64,000 bases of DNA from Clostridium sp. (GCA_021770825.1 JAETQD010000004.1:124001-188000), one strand, 5' to 3'; counted from the stretch's first letter, positions 40,364 through 54,133 are shown. Made by a program: numbers and translations. Notes: generated by a model not told the origin, from the letters alone.

Positions 40364-41287
40364 GTGGAGACAAAGGATAAGAAGATGCAGGCATCCAGAA
40401 CCATCGGCGTTATCATTACCATTCTCGGCGGCTGCCTATGGGGTGCCTCCGGAGCCTGCGGGCAGTATCTGTTTGAAAATAAGGGAGTGACCAGCAAGTG
40501 GCTGGTTCCGGTGAGACTTGTGATGGCAGGGGTCTGTATGCTGATTTATTATATTGGAAAGGAAAGAAAAGGGGCATTCCGGATCTGGAAAAACCGGAAG
40601 GACGCGGTGGACGTGGTCATTTACGGTGTTTTCGGCCTGATGCTCTGCCAGTTTACCTATTTTACCACCATTGAGCTTTCCAACGCAGGAACGGCCACGG
40701 TCATTCAGTATATTTCCCCGGCCATCGTCATGGTGCTTGTCTGCTTTACGGAAAAGCGGCTGCCGAAATTCGTTGAAATTCTGGCACTGATTTTTACCAT
40801 TGTGGGTATTTTTGTCATCGCCACCCACGGAAACATCCACCAGATGGCTATTTCCAAAGAGGCATTGATCGTGGGCCTGATTTCCTCCCTGACGGTGGTG
40901 CTTTACAACATGCAGCCCAGGCGGCTGATGGCCTATTATCCCACACCCTATCTTCTGGCCTGGGGGATGGTGATCGGTGGGATTGTGCTGTCCTTTTTAT
41001 TCCAGCCGTGGAAGTATCATTATACCATAGACGGAAGCTTTCTGGCTGCTTTTCTGGCCATTGTGCTTTTGGGAACCATTGTGGCGTTTTCCCTTTATAT
41101 GCAGGGCGTGAAGCTGATCGGCCCGGAGCGGGCCAGCCTTTATGCCTGTACGGAGCCCATCGCATCGGCGCTTCTTTCCTTCTTCTGGCTTAAGGTGCCT
41201 TTTGTGGCCGTGGACTTTCTGGGGTTCGGGTTGATTATCGCTACGATTCTGATGCTGGGCTTTTCTGATCTTAAGAAGGAGAAATAG
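40364..41287 (+). CDS. EamA/DMT-family transporter
   Basis: This 307-residue membrane protein has ten hydrophobic segments in two homologous EamA halves, as in drug/metabolite exporters. The N-terminal half shows GVIITILGGCLWGASGACGQYLF and LVMAGVCMLIYY, and the first-half end has TATVIQYISPAIVMVLVCFTEKRLP; the second half has GPERASLYACTEPIASALLSFFWL. GTG at 40364 follows GTGAGGAAG; an ATG seven codons later is an alternative start. The substrate is unknown. The gene follows the CapA-like gene by 27 bases and could share its transcript. Confidence 0.9.
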   Translation: METKDKKMQASRTIGVIITILGGCLWGASGACGQYLFENKGVTSKWLVPVRLVMAGVCMLIYYIGKERKGAFRIWKNRKDAVDVVIYGVFGLMLCQFTYFTTIELSNAGTATVIQYISPAIVMVLVCFTEKRLPKFVEILALIFTIVGIFVIATHGNIHQMAISKEALIVGLISSLTVVLYNMQPRRLMAYYPTPYLLAWGMVIGGIVLSFLFQPWKYHYTIDGSFLAAFLAIVLLGTIVAFSLYMQGVKLIGPERASLYACTEPIASALLSFFWLKVPFVAVDFLGFGLIIATILMLGFSDLKKEK

Positions 41288-41298
41288 GGAAGATTACT

Positions 41299-41900
41299 AT
41301 GATGAAGGAACGAGAGTCATTTGAACAAAAAAGAGGTGTGAATTTGGAATTATCAAAGTTGTTGGGAGAAACTACCGAGTACGATAAAAAGCGGGAAGTA
41401 GAAATGCGGAAACCGAAAAGCTGGCTAAAAGCGTCAGTGCATTTGCAAACGGAAATGGCGGTGCATTGATTTTTGGTATTACCCCCTTCCCAGAGGTTAC
41501 AATGCAGATTCACAGCATAGAGAATGGGAAAAATCTGCTTACTGTGGAAGTGATGAAAGGGCAAGAGACACCGTATTATTATCGTGGAAATGGAAGTACG
41601 GAGGCCTTTGTAAGGATTGGGAACGAGTCAGTTACTGCAAATGCGGCAGAACTGAAACGGCTTGTACTGCGGGGAAAAAATTCCTCCTTTGATTCTTTGA
41701 TGGCTGTTTTGTACACGCTGGAACGGGCTGGATAAGAGCGGCGGTCAGATAGACACTCTGTAAGAAAACACCTAATTCCAGAATTGAAATGCCGGATGAT
41801 ACAAAAATTCAGGACAGAGACATTGACACAATCCCATCTACAAGGAGAAATCCGGTGTTAGCAGATATATTTGGACGGTTGGGATATATGGAAAGACAGG
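41299..41900 (+). pseudogene. AlbA_2/ATPase-type DNA-binding protein, heavily decayed
   Basis: Three pieces of one protein remain in different frames. Piece one (41299-41408) reads to ETTEYDKKREVE, the start of an AlbA_2 (schlafen-type) domain. Then a frame change of a few bases leads to ETEKLAKSVSAFANGNGGALIFGI (about 41410-41480), which is the domain core; about 30 codons are missing before MQIHSIENGKNLLTVEVMKGQETPYYYRGNGSTEAFVRIG (to 41735). Finally RNPVLADIFGRLGYMERQG at about 41845-41900 is the C-terminal part of the ATPase-like domain found in these proteins. Each piece is family-like; the whole cannot be translated. Such proteins are frequent on integrative elements. Confidence 0.75.
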
Positions 41901-42206
41901 GACGCTGATCCGCAGGGAGATTTGACAACAGCGTTAGGTTGGACGGACGCAGACATTCTTTCCGTTACACTTGCGACATAGATGGAAAAGACAATCCGTG
42001 ATAAACCTTTTGTTTACAATGAGGGGATATTGCACCATAATGAGGGTGTAAACCTGATACCGACCAATATTGAATTGTCTGGTATGGAAATGACGCTTGT
42101 TAATGTAATGAGCCGGGAATCCTGTCTGCGTAAAATGGCGATTGACGGGTATATTGTCAGGCTGGATGTATCGGAACTGAAAGCACAAGAGAATTTTATG
42201 GCTTGA
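41901..42206 (+). pseudogene. ParA-family ATPase fragment
   Basis: The sequence enters abruptly with DADPQGDLTTALGW (Walker A' downstream part of ParA/Soj), continues DADILSVTLAT, then a TAG where ParA proteins usually have a leucine (TLATLMEKTI), then MEKTIRDKPFVYNEGILHHNEGVNLIPTNIELSGMEMTLVNVMSRE in the same frame, the middle of a plasmid or ICE ParA. The N-terminal KGGVGKTT part and everything after MSRESCLRK are gone; the last 25 codons are of unknown origin. The join to the preceding fragment shows that a deletion fused two genes of a former element. Confidence 0.8.
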
Positions 42207-42256
42207 AATAAAGCGATAACTTTCCCATTGTTATTTCATGAATAACTGCTAAAATA

Positions 42257-42295
42257 AAGGGGTAAGTTAAGAGGGTAAGTTAAAGGGGTATGTTA
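42257..42295 (+). repeat. Three tandem copies of a 13-base repeat
   Basis: AAGGGGTAAGTTA, AGAGGGTAAGTTA and AAGGGGTATGTTA stand head to tail directly before the next gene remnant. They contain possible ribosome sites. Confidence 0.6.
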
Positions 42296-42306
42296 GGAGT
42301 GATGTT

Positions 42307-42543
42307 ATGGCCTTACCAATTAACCTTTCAGATTTAATCAACCGGCGCGTGGTAGAAAATGCCCGCGTTGACTATAAAGCGGACTGGAATCCAGAACCGA
42401 TTCTGCACTCTATTTGTGCGTTTGCGAATGACATTGATAACTGGGGAGGTGGATATATCATCATTGGCATCGAGGATGAGGATGGTATGCCCAAATTTCC
42501 AATCAGAAAATATGCCTTATTCAAAAGGACAAAGCAAATGTAG
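42307..42543 (+). pseudogene. Second AlbA_2-type protein, N-terminal 60 residues only
   Basis: The first 62 codons read as the start of an AlbA_2 domain protein: LPINLSDLINRRVVENARVDYKADWNPEPILHSICAFANDIDNWGGGYIIIGIEDEDGMP. Full proteins of this type have 450 or more residues. After GMPKFPI the sequence is no longer family-like and stops at 42541. Directly after the stop the same frame reads KITVYRTPDGEFNMHIYPKLPM (42544-42612), perhaps the remnant of yet another element gene. Confidence 0.75.
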
Positions 42544-42621
42544 AAAATTACAGTATATAGAACACCAGATGGAGAATTTAACATGCACATATATCCGAAA
42601 CTTCCTATGTGATTTCGCTTA

Positions 42622-42684
42622 TCGACTAACGCCCCTTTCTGTGCTATGATAATGAATATATTATTATAGACGACAGAAAGGGGC
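42622..42684 (+). promoter_or_regulatory. Promoter and 12-bp inverted repeat enclosing the ribosome site of the GTPase-NYN gene
   Basis: GCCCCTTTCTGT (42631-42642) and ACAGAAAGGGGC (42673-42684) are perfectly complementary. The right arm contains the ribosome site AAAGGGG of the gene at 42692. A promoter TCGACT (42622-42627) with extended -10 TGCTATGAT (42642-42650) overlaps the left arm. From this promoter the left arm is not transcribed; on any longer transcript from upstream the repeat would fold and hide the ribosome site. It could also be a protein-binding operator. Confidence 0.6.
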
Positions 42685-42691
42685 ATTTTCT

Positions 42692-46989
<4,298 letters not shown>

Positions 46990-47045
46990 AAGGAGAACAG
47001 AATATGATGAAGAGGGAGAAATTCCTCTTCCATGAAAAATTGGAA

Positions 47046-47103
47046 AGAATTAGGTTGATTTGTAAGAAAAAAGGCTTGCAATTAACCTAATTCTTCTTTT
47101 TTT
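47046..47103 (+). terminator. glpK terminator
   Basis: AGAATTAGGTT (47046-47056) pairs with AACCTAATTCT (47084-47094), then TCTTTTTTT. A shorter GAAGAGG/CCTCTTC hairpin lies before it at 47010-47031. The remaining bases up to 47145 are AT-rich with nothing recognised. Confidence 0.85.
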
Positions 47104-47145
47104 GGCTTTGAATAGGAAGAAAAGACAAAAACAAAGGAAATCTAT

Positions 47146-47174
47146 TTGATTTCTACGAACCAAAACGCTATACT
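47146..47174 (+). promoter_or_regulatory. Promoter of the amidohydrolase/ABC operon
   Basis: TTGATT (47146-47151) and TATACT (47169-47174) are 17 bases apart. The leader to the GTG start is about 115 bases with no recognised structure. Confidence 0.7.
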
Positions 47175-47295
47175 GTTCAAAAATAAAATGAAAAGGCAGA
47201 TAATAACAAGGAAAAGACACTATTAAGAGAAAATTTTTCATATTTTGGAATCATAGTAACAGTTTGAACGCAATACAATGAAGGAGGAATGCAGC

Positions 47296-48465
47296 GTGAT
47301 AGCGGTAACAAACGGAACTGTGTTGACAATTACAAATGGAATTCTGGAAGAGGGCACAGTACTTGTGGAGAACGGTACCATCAAGGCGGTGGGAACAGAT
47401 ATTCCCATTCCGGAAGGGGCCAAGATCATCGATGCCAAAGGCGGGTACATAACGCCGGGGCTCATTGATTGTCATACCCATATCTGCAATTTCTGTGAAC
47501 CCCGGACCAATCCGGGGCCCAGAATGGACGGAAATGAGGGCTCAGACCCGATTACGCCGCAGGTACGTGCCCTGGACGCAGTGAACCCCTGGGACTGGGC
47601 CATTGAACCTGTGAGAAAAGCCGGTTTTACAACGGTGTACACCCAGCCTGGTTCCGGAAATATCATCGGAGGGCAGGGAATTGCCATAAAGCTTAAGGGG
47701 CATACAGCCGAAGAGATGGCAATTCCGGGAACGGAGGCCATGAAATTTGCTTTGGGTGAGAACCCAAAACGGTTCCACGGTCTGGAGCAGAAGAGGATGC
47801 CCTGGACCAGGATGGGAACGGCGGCCCTCCTTCGGGAAACACTTTTTAAAGCAAAAAATTATTCGGATAAGTTGAAAGCCGCAGAAACAGACCCATCCAA
47901 GGCGCCGGAGCCCGACTTTAAATTAAATGCACTGGTGAAGGTGGTGCGGGGAGAACAGAGAGTCCGGATCCACTGTCACCGGGCAGATGATATTATGACA
48001 GCCATTCGTATCGGAAAGGAATTCGGGCTGGATTTCACCCTGGAACATGCAACAGAAGGCTATAAGATCGCAGATGTCATTGCGGAAAACAAGATCACCT
48101 GCGTGGTGGGACCGCTTCTTCTGGCTCCCGTAAAGCAGGAGATCTGGGAACTTAAACTGGAGGATGCCGGACTTCTTACAGACGCCGGCGTGAAGGTCTG
48201 TCTGACCGCAGATACGGGAAGCGAAACTGCATGGCTTCCCGTCCAGGCCGGATTGCTCACAAGAAGAGGAATGAGCGAGGAAACTGTGATGAAGGGCCTG
48301 ACCATTTACCCGGCAGAGGTTCTGAACCTGGACCACAGAATCGGTTCCCTGGAGCCGGGAAAGGATGCAGACATTGCAGTTTTTGACGGAAATCCCTTAA
48401 GCAATATGACGCTCTGCCGTATGACCATGATCGACGGTCAGATTGTTCATAATACGCTTTCATAA
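47296..48465 (+). CDS. Amidohydrolase of the imidazolonepropionase-like family
   Basis: This 389-residue metal-dependent hydrolase has the amidohydrolase barrel: GGYITPGLIDCHTHICNFCEPR (HxH ligands), GSGNIIGGQGIAIKL, VRIHCHRADDIMTAIRI and FTLEHATEGYKIADVI (two histidine ligands), CLTADTGSETAWLPVQA (aspartate) and SLEPGKDADIAVFDGNPL at the end. Related proteins act on cyclic amides or dipeptides. GTG at 47296 follows AAGGAGGA with an 8-base gap; ATG 47278 lies before that site and is rejected. It leads an operon with a peptide-type ABC transporter, so it probably hydrolyses the compound that the transporter brings in. Confidence 0.88.
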   Translation: MIAVTNGTVLTITNGILEEGTVLVENGTIKAVGTDIPIPEGAKIIDAKGGYITPGLIDCHTHICNFCEPRTNPGPRMDGNEGSDPITPQVRALDAVNPWDWAIEPVRKAGFTTVYTQPGSGNIIGGQGIAIKLKGHTAEEMAIPGTEAMKFALGENPKRFHGLEQKRMPWTRMGTAALLRETLFKAKNYSDKLKAAETDPSKAPEPDFKLNALVKVVRGEQRVRIHCHRADDIMTAIRIGKEFGLDFTLEHATEGYKIADVIAENKITCVVGPLLLAPVKQEIWELKLEDAGLLTDAGVKVCLTADTGSETAWLPVQAGLLTRRGMSEETVMKGLTIYPAEVLNLDHRIGSLEPGKDADIAVFDGNPLSNMTLCRMTMIDGQIVHNTLS

Positions 48466-48539
48466 AAGAATGAAACGGACACGGCAGGCTGTTTTCTTTC
48501 TGCCGCGCCTTTCAGATAAACGTTAAAAGGAGGAGATAT

Positions 48540-50222
48540 ATGAAAAGGAAAAGCAGCAAAATTACAGCACTGGTACTGGCAGCCATGATGGCACTGACCG
48601 CATGTTCATCCGGCCAGAAAACGGCTGACGCGACAACAGCAGCACCCCAGACAACCGCAGAAGCGGCAAAGACGGATACCCAGGCGGCAGCACCTGCGGC
48701 AAGTGCGGACAATGGAGAAAAGGTTTTAAAAATTGGTACGTATATGCCTGTAACCACTCTGGTTCCGTGGAAAACCACATCCGACGGCGACGGCTACATT
48801 ATCCGTCAGATCTACCACACTCTGCTTGAGATGAATAAGCAGTCTGAGTTTACCCCCAGCCTTGCAACATCCTGGGAGTGCAGTGAGGACGGAAAGGTAT
48901 GGACCTTCCATTTAAGAGACGACGTTTACTGGCAGACCGGAAACGATCTGTTTGGAGACGAAAAGGTACAGGTGACTGCTGAGGATGTAAAATTCTCCTA
49001 TGAGTATTATCTGGATCCGGCCAATGAATCCGTTCGTTATACGGATTTATCCGGCACCATCGACAAGATCGAGGTTGTGGATGATTTTACCATCAAATTT
49101 TACACAAAGGATATCGATGTCCTGTTTGAGTACAGAATGTACCAGAACTATATCATCCCGAAAAAGGGTATTGAGGAGAACTGGGATTTCGCAGCCTTCC
49201 CCGTTGGCTCTGGTGCCTATAAGTTTGTAGAGCACGTGGTGGATACCAGAGTTGTGCTGGAAAAGAACGAAGACTTCTGGAAGGAGCCGGCGCTTGATAA
49301 GGTGGAATATCGTATTATCACAGATAAATCCGTTTCCTCCATCGCCCTTCAGAACCAGGAAATCGATATCTCCCTGGCCATTCTTCCCACAGAGCTGGCA
49401 GCTATTTTGGCCAAGGACTATCTGACGGTTGACGACACCGGAAGTTCCTTAAGATGGGTTGGTTTCAACTGTAAGGATGAGCTGTTTAAAGATCCGGAGC
49501 TCAGAAAAGCACTGATTATGGCTGTTGACGTGGACGGCGCAGTAAAGGCTGTTTACACCAATGACGCAGGCGTTGATCTGGCAGTACGCGGATATTCCGT
49601 CGTCACTCCGGAAAGACCTGGCTATAACGGAGATATCTGTAAGGCCGTAACACCAACCTATGATCCGAAGGCAGCCCAGGAGAAGCTTGAGAGCCTTGGC
49701 TGGAAGAAAGGATCCGATGGTATTTATGAGAAAGACGGACAGAAGTTAAAATTCACCCTTCAGGTAGGCAATAACGATGCAAACCGTGAGAAGATGGCAG
49801 TTATTGTTTCTTCCCAGTTAAAGGCAATCGGTGTTGACTGTACCGCACAGACCGTAGAGTGGGGCACCCATACCTCCGATATCAAGGACGGCAACGTTCA
49901 GATGTATATTCTCGGCGGTTACAGCAACCTGGATGGTCCGTTGAGATTGATGCACACCAATGAAGCTTTATACTCCCCCAACTGCGGATACTCCGATCCT
50001 GCTCTGGATGAGGTCCTTGACGAAGCATGGAGAACCACAGATTATGCAGCACGCTGTGAGCTGATTGCCAAGGCAAGCGAGATGTTTGCTTCCGGCGTTC
50101 CTCATCTGGCTGACTGGTACGAATATTCCCAGACAGGATATAACGTTCGGGTGAAAGACTTTGATTATGCAACTGTTTACCAGGCACTTTGCAGCACAGA
50201 AAGAAACGTTACAGTTGAATAA
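48540..50222 (+). CDS. ABC transporter substrate-binding lipoprotein, family 5 (peptide/nickel type)
   Basis: This 560-residue protein is a DppA/OppA-type binding protein. A lipoprotein signal (ITALVLAAMMALTACSS, lipidated Cys) is followed by an Ala/Thr-rich tether and the SBP_bac_5 domain: FTPSLATSWECSEDGKVWTFHLRDDVYWQTG, VTAEDVKFSYEYYLDPAN, FPVGSGAYKFVEHV and LRWVGFNCKDELFKDPELRKALIMAVD. The ligand is not evident. AAAAGGAGGAG precedes the ATG. A strong terminator follows at 50243, so the binding protein can be made in excess over the permeases. A small CGGCAG/CTGCCG hairpin lies in the gap before this gene (48482-48505). Confidence 0.95.
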   Translation: MKRKSSKITALVLAAMMALTACSSGQKTADATTAAPQTTAEAAKTDTQAAAPAASADNGEKVLKIGTYMPVTTLVPWKTTSDGDGYIIRQIYHTLLEMNKQSEFTPSLATSWECSEDGKVWTFHLRDDVYWQTGNDLFGDEKVQVTAEDVKFSYEYYLDPANESVRYTDLSGTIDKIEVVDDFTIKFYTKDIDVLFEYRMYQNYIIPKKGIEENWDFAAFPVGSGAYKFVEHVVDTRVVLEKNEDFWKEPALDKVEYRIITDKSVSSIALQNQEIDISLAILPTELAAILAKDYLTVDDTGSSLRWVGFNCKDELFKDPELRKALIMAVDVDGAVKAVYTNDAGVDLAVRGYSVVTPERPGYNGDICKAVTPTYDPKAAQEKLESLGWKKGSDGIYEKDGQKLKFTLQVGNNDANREKMAVIVSSQLKAIGVDCTAQTVEWGTHTSDIKDGNVQMYILGGYSNLDGPLRLMHTNEALYSPNCGYSDPALDEVLDEAWRTTDYAARCELIAKASEMFASGVPHLADWYEYSQTGYNVRVKDFDYATVYQALCSTERNVTVE

Positions 50223-50242
50223 GTAAGGTATGTTTGCGAAGG

Positions 50243-50277
50243 CGGGTCACGCAGGTCCCTGCGTGACCCGTTTTTTT
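50243..50277 (+). terminator. Strong terminator inside the ABC operon
   Basis: CGGGTCACGCAG and CTGCGTGACCCG form a perfect 12-bp stem with a 4-base loop followed by seven T residues. Only 16 bases separate it from the permease start codon, and no promoter fits in between, so permease expression depends on readthrough. Confidence 0.92.
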
Positions 50278-50293
50278 GTAAAGGAGAGGTTTT

Positions 50294-51259
50294 ATGTGGA
50301 CATATATTGTACGAAGAGTATTGCAGGCGATCCCGACTCTTCTGGTTATTTCCTTTTTGATCTTTTCCCTGCTGTACATAACTCCGGGCGATCCCATTGA
50401 CCTGATTCTGGGAACGGAAGACAGTCAGGTGTCGCAGGAGCAGAGACAGCTCATCATGGAAGACTGGGGATTGGATAAGCCGTTCCTTGTCCGCTATGTG
50501 GATTTTGTTCTGGATGCCTGCCGCGGAGATCTTGGCACCTCCTATGCGACCGGACAGCCGGTATTTGAAAGTGTCATGAGCCGAATGCCTGCCACCTTTA
50601 AGCTGGCGGCATTTGCCATGGTATTGTCCCTGTTGATTTCCGTGCCTTTGGGAACCCTTGCGGCCTTAAAGCACAACAGTATCTGGGATTCCCTGGCCAC
50701 GGCTTTAGCCACCGTCGGCGTGTCCCTTCCCAAGTTCTGGTTCGGCCTGGTGCTGATGATCTATCTGTCCTTAAAATGGGGACTGCTTCCCAGTACCGGT
50801 TCGGCAGATCTGATTGCGGACGGTCCGGTGGAATTTTTAAAGTACATCATTATGCCGGGCGCCTCCCTGGCCCTTGGAATGGCGGCCACCCAGACCAGAA
50901 TGATTCGTTCCAGCATGCTGGATGTTCTGGGACAGGATTATGTGCAGTATGCGCGAAGCAAGGGACTTAAGGAAAAGGTGGTCATCTGGATGCATGCCTT
51001 TAAAAATGCCATGATTCCGGTCATCACCGTGGTTGGTTCAGAAATCGGCGGCCTGCTTGGCGGCGCCGTGGTAACGGAGTCCATTTTCTCCTGGCCCGGT
51101 GTTGGCCGCTTGGCAGTGAATTCCATATCCAAGCGTGATTATCCGATGATTCAGGGCATCACACTGCTTTTATGTACCAGTTATCTTTTGATCAATCTGC
51201 TGGTGGATATTATTTATGCCTGGGTTGACCCGAGAATTCGTCTTGATGAAAAATCATAG
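50294..51259 (+). CDS. ABC transporter permease, DppB type
   Basis: This 321-residue membrane protein has six hydrophobic segments and the DppB/OppB layout: MWTYIVRRVLQAIPTLLVISFLIF with TPGDPIDLILG after it, GDLGTSYATGQPVFESVMSRMPATFKLA, and the EAA loop RSSMLDVLGQDYVQYARSKGLKEKVVIWMHAFKNAMIPVI in the cytoplasm. AAAGGAGAGGTTTT precedes the ATG. It pairs with the following DppC-type permease. Confidence 0.95.
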   Translation: MWTYIVRRVLQAIPTLLVISFLIFSLLYITPGDPIDLILGTEDSQVSQEQRQLIMEDWGLDKPFLVRYVDFVLDACRGDLGTSYATGQPVFESVMSRMPATFKLAAFAMVLSLLISVPLGTLAALKHNSIWDSLATALATVGVSLPKFWFGLVLMIYLSLKWGLLPSTGSADLIADGPVEFLKYIIMPGASLALGMAATQTRMIRSSMLDVLGQDYVQYARSKGLKEKVVIWMHAFKNAMIPVITVVGSEIGGLLGGAVVTESIFSWPGVGRLAVNSISKRDYPMIQGITLLLCTSYLLINLLVDIIYAWVDPRIRLDEKS

Positions 51260-51269
51260 GAGGGATTTT

Positions 51270-52169
51270 ATGGCTGAAAACATGAAAAATACAAATACGG
51301 CCGGTGAAGATTCCCTGCCTGTTACAAGCTATTGGAAAGGTGTGATACGGCGGTTCTGTAAGAACAGGATTGCTGTGATCGGCTTAATTGCCCTGGGTGT
51401 GATCGTGATTCTCTGTACCGGTGCGCCGCTGTTTACCAAATATGACCCGGTGGTGGACATGGACTTTATGAACATGCTGGCACCGCCGGGAAGCGAAGGC
51501 CATATTTTAGGAACCGATGATCTGGGCCGCGATATCTGGTGCCGTCTGCTTTACGGAGGAAGAAGTTCTCTGGTTACAGGACTTTCCGTGGCGCTCCTGG
51601 CTGCTGTCATCGGCGTTGTGATCGGTCTTTACAGCGGATATTTCGGAGGAATCATCGAGGCGCTTCTGATGCGGTTCACGGATATTATGCTGTCCTTCCC
51701 ATTCCTTATTGTGGCCATCGCCATCATGTCCGTTCTGGGTTCCAGCCAGAAAAACATCATCATTGCCCTGGCCATTACAAGCTGGCCAAGGTTTGCAAGA
51801 CTGACCAGGGGCCAGGTTCTGGCCGTGAAAAATACCGAGTATGTGGAGGCGGCAAAGGTGGCAGGCTTTAAGAATGCCAGAATTATTTTCCGCCATGTGC
51901 TTCCCAACTGCATCGGTCCCCTGATCATTCAGGGAACCCTTTCCGTGGGCGGCGCAATTCTTTCGGCAGCCAGCCTGAATTACCTGGGCCTGGGCGCCGA
52001 TGCGGCTTCTCCCGACTGGGGCATGATGTTAAGCCAGGGACGAAATTATCTGCAGATCGCCCCATACCTGACAACCATTCCGGGCCTTGCCATTTCTGCC
52101 ACAGTTCTGGCCATGAACTGGGTGGGCGACGGCATGCGGGACGCATTCGATCCCAAGATGAGAAAGTAG
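51270..52169 (+). CDS. ABC transporter permease, DppC type
   Basis: This 299-residue protein is the second permease. It has the N-terminal segment VIGLIALGVIVILCTGAPLF, HILGTDDLGRDIWCRLLYGGRSSL (family signature), and the EAA loop LAVKNTEYVEAAKVAGFKNARIIFRHVLPNCI. ATG 51270 follows AGGAGGG, which overlaps the stop codon of the first permease, so translation is coupled; longer starts inside the upstream gene are rejected. Confidence 0.95.
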   Translation: MAENMKNTNTAGEDSLPVTSYWKGVIRRFCKNRIAVIGLIALGVIVILCTGAPLFTKYDPVVDMDFMNMLAPPGSEGHILGTDDLGRDIWCRLLYGGRSSLVTGLSVALLAAVIGVVIGLYSGYFGGIIEALLMRFTDIMLSFPFLIVAIAIMSVLGSSQKNIIIALAITSWPRFARLTRGQVLAVKNTEYVEAAKVAGFKNARIIFRHVLPNCIGPLIIQGTLSVGGAILSAASLNYLGLGADAASPDWGMMLSQGRNYLQIAPYLTTIPGLAISATVLAMNWVGDGMRDAFDPKMRK

Positions 52170-52182
52170 GTGTGTGAAAGAT

Positions 52183-53169
52183 ATGGAGAATAAAAAATGT
52201 CTGGAAGTTAAAAACTTGAGAACATGGTTTCATACGCCGGAGGGAATTGTAAAATCGGTGGACGGTGTTTCCTTTTCCATTGAAGAAGGAAAAACCCTGG
52301 CGCTGGTGGGAGAATCCGGATGCGGAAAAACCATCACCTCCCTGTCACTGATTAAGCTTCTGCCGGATACGGCTGAGCTGGGTGCCGATTCCATTGTATT
52401 AAACGGACGGGATGTGACGAATTTAAGTAAAAACGAGGCCAGAAAAATCCGCGGCTCGGAAATTTCCATGATTTTCCAGGAGCCCATGACTTCTTTAAAT
52501 CCGGTATACCGGATAGAGAGACAGCTCGGCGAGGTGTTCCGCCTCCATAACCCGGGGCTCTCCAGGGAGGAAGTGAGAGCCCGTTCCATAGAAATCTTAA
52601 AAAAGGTTGGAGTTCCCAATCCGGAGGAGCGTCTTAAGGTATATCCCCATCAGCTTTCCGGCGGACTGCGCCAGAGGGTGATGATTGCCATTTCCCTGGC
52701 GTCTTATCCGAGGATGGTCATTGCCGATGAGCCTACGACGGCTCTGGACGTGACCATTCAGGCGCAGATTCTGGACTTATTAAAGCAGCTCCAGAAGGAC
52801 ATGAACATGTCCATCCTGTTGATTACCCATGATTTTGGCGTGGTTTCCCAGATTGCAGACCGGGTTGCCGTCATGTATGCAGGAAGAATCGTTGAGGAAG
52901 GGAAAATGGAGGATGTGTTCGCGGACCCGTGGCATCCTTACACAAAACTTCTGATTCTTTCCATTCCGGGAATCAAGGTGACCAGGGGAGGCCGCCTGGA
53001 ATCCATCCAGGGCTCTGTGCCGAATCCCTTACGGTTCCCGTCCGGGTGCCGGTTTGCTCCCAGATGTCCCTATGCCAAAGATATCTGCCACAGAGTGCAG
53101 CCGCCGGAAACGGTGGTTGGAGACCGGAGAGTAAGCTGCTATTTAAGGGGGGATCAGAATGAAGGATGA
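52183..53169 (+). CDS. ABC transporter ATP-binding protein, DppD type
   Basis: This 328-residue ATPase energises the transporter. It has Walker [16 protein letters not shown]-loop [13 protein letters not shown], signature [14 protein letters not shown], Walker [14 protein letters not shown] and H-loop LLITHDFG, plus the C-terminal oligopeptide-family extension with [17 protein letters not shown] 52183 is chosen; a GTG at 52174 is a possible alternative, because the ribosome site AGTAGGTG is weak. It overlaps the next gene by 11 bases. Confidence 0.94.
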   Translation: MENKKCLEVKNLRTWFHTPEGIVKSVDGVSFSIEEGKTLALVGESGCGKTITSLSLIKLLPDTAELGADSIVLNGRDVTNLSKNEARKIRGSEISMIFQEPMTSLNPVYRIERQLGEVFRLHNPGLSREEVRARSIEILKKVGVPNPEERLKVYPHQLSGGLRQRVMIAISLASYPRMVIADEPTTALDVTIQAQILDLLKQLQKDMNMSILLITHDFGVVSQIADRVAVMYAGRIVEEGKMEDVFADPWHPYTKLLILSIPGIKVTRGGRLESIQGSVPNPLRFPSGCRFAPRCPYAKDICHRVQPPETVVGDRRVSCYLRGDQNEG

Positions 53170-54133
53170 GAAAGTGATTTTAAAAATTGAAGACCTGAAG
53201 GTACACTTCCCCATTAAGACAGGTATTCTGCAAAAGACAGTGGGCCATGTAAGGGCTGTGGACGGTGTGAGTCTGGATATCCGCAGAGGGGAAACCCTCG
53301 GTCTGGTGGGAGAATCCGGATGCGGAAAAACCACCATCGGGAGGGCCATTGTACGCTTAAACAATCCCACAGGAGGCAGGATTCTCTATGACGGCCAGGA
53401 CATCTTAACGCTTAAGGGCGATGAACTCAGAAAAATGCGGAAAAAGCTCCAGATCATTTTCCAGGATCCCTATTCCTCCTTAAACCCGAGACATACGGTT
53501 CAGAACATGATTACGGAGGTTTTGACGGTCCAGATGGGAATGACGCCTGCAGGCGCCCAGGCCCGGATGGAGGAGCTTTTAGGGCAGGTTGGCTTAAATA
53601 AGGCCTATGCACTCCGCTATCCCCATGAATTTTCCGGCGGCCAGAGACAGAGGGTGGCCATCGCCAAGGCCATTGCCTTACAGCCGGAATTTTTGGTGTG
53701 TGACGAGGCGGTTTCGGCCCTTGACGTATCCATCCAGTCCCAGATCATCAACCTTTTGATGGATTTGAAGGAAGAGTATGGAAACATGACCTATCTGTTC
53801 ATTTCCCATGCCTTAAATGTGGTGGAACATATTTCTGACCGGGTTGCAGTCATGTATCTTGGTAAGATCATGGAGTTTGCGGACAATGAAGAGTTATTTA
53901 ACCATGCAGCCCATCCCTATACCCAGGCCCTGCTTTCTGCCATTCCGATTTTGTCGGGAAGAAAGCAGAGGGAGCGCATCATCTTAACGGGAGATGTTCC
54001 GGGAGCGGCCCATATTCCCACAGGCTGCCGGTTCCATACCCGGTGCCCCTATGCTACCGAGGAATGCAGCAGACAGGAACCGGGGCTCCGTGACGTGGGC
54101 GGAGGCCATCTGGTGGCCTGCCTGAAGGTTTGA
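53159..54133 (+). CDS. ABC transporter ATP-binding protein, DppF type
   Basis: This 324-residue ATPase is the partner of the preceding one. Motifs are Walker [19 protein letters not shown]-loop [13 protein letters not shown], signature [14 protein letters not shown], Walker [14 protein letters not shown]-loop FISHALNVV, and the C-terminal [14 protein letters not shown]. The start overlaps the upstream gene by 11 bases and has AAGGGGGGATCAGA as ribosome site. The gene ends the operon; the next promoter starts 12 bases downstream. Confidence 0.95.
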   Translation: MKDEKVILKIEDLKVHFPIKTGILQKTVGHVRAVDGVSLDIRRGETLGLVGESGCGKTTIGRAIVRLNNPTGGRILYDGQDILTLKGDELRKMRKKLQIIFQDPYSSLNPRHTVQNMITEVLTVQMGMTPAGAQARMEELLGQVGLNKAYALRYPHEFSGGQRQRVAIAKAIALQPEFLVCDEAVSALDVSIQSQIINLLMDLKEEYGNMTYLFISHALNVVEHISDRVAVMYLGKIMEFADNEELFNHAAHPYTQALLSAIPILSGRKQRERIILTGDVPGAAHIPTGCRFHTRCPYATEECSRQEPGLRDVGGGHLVACLKV

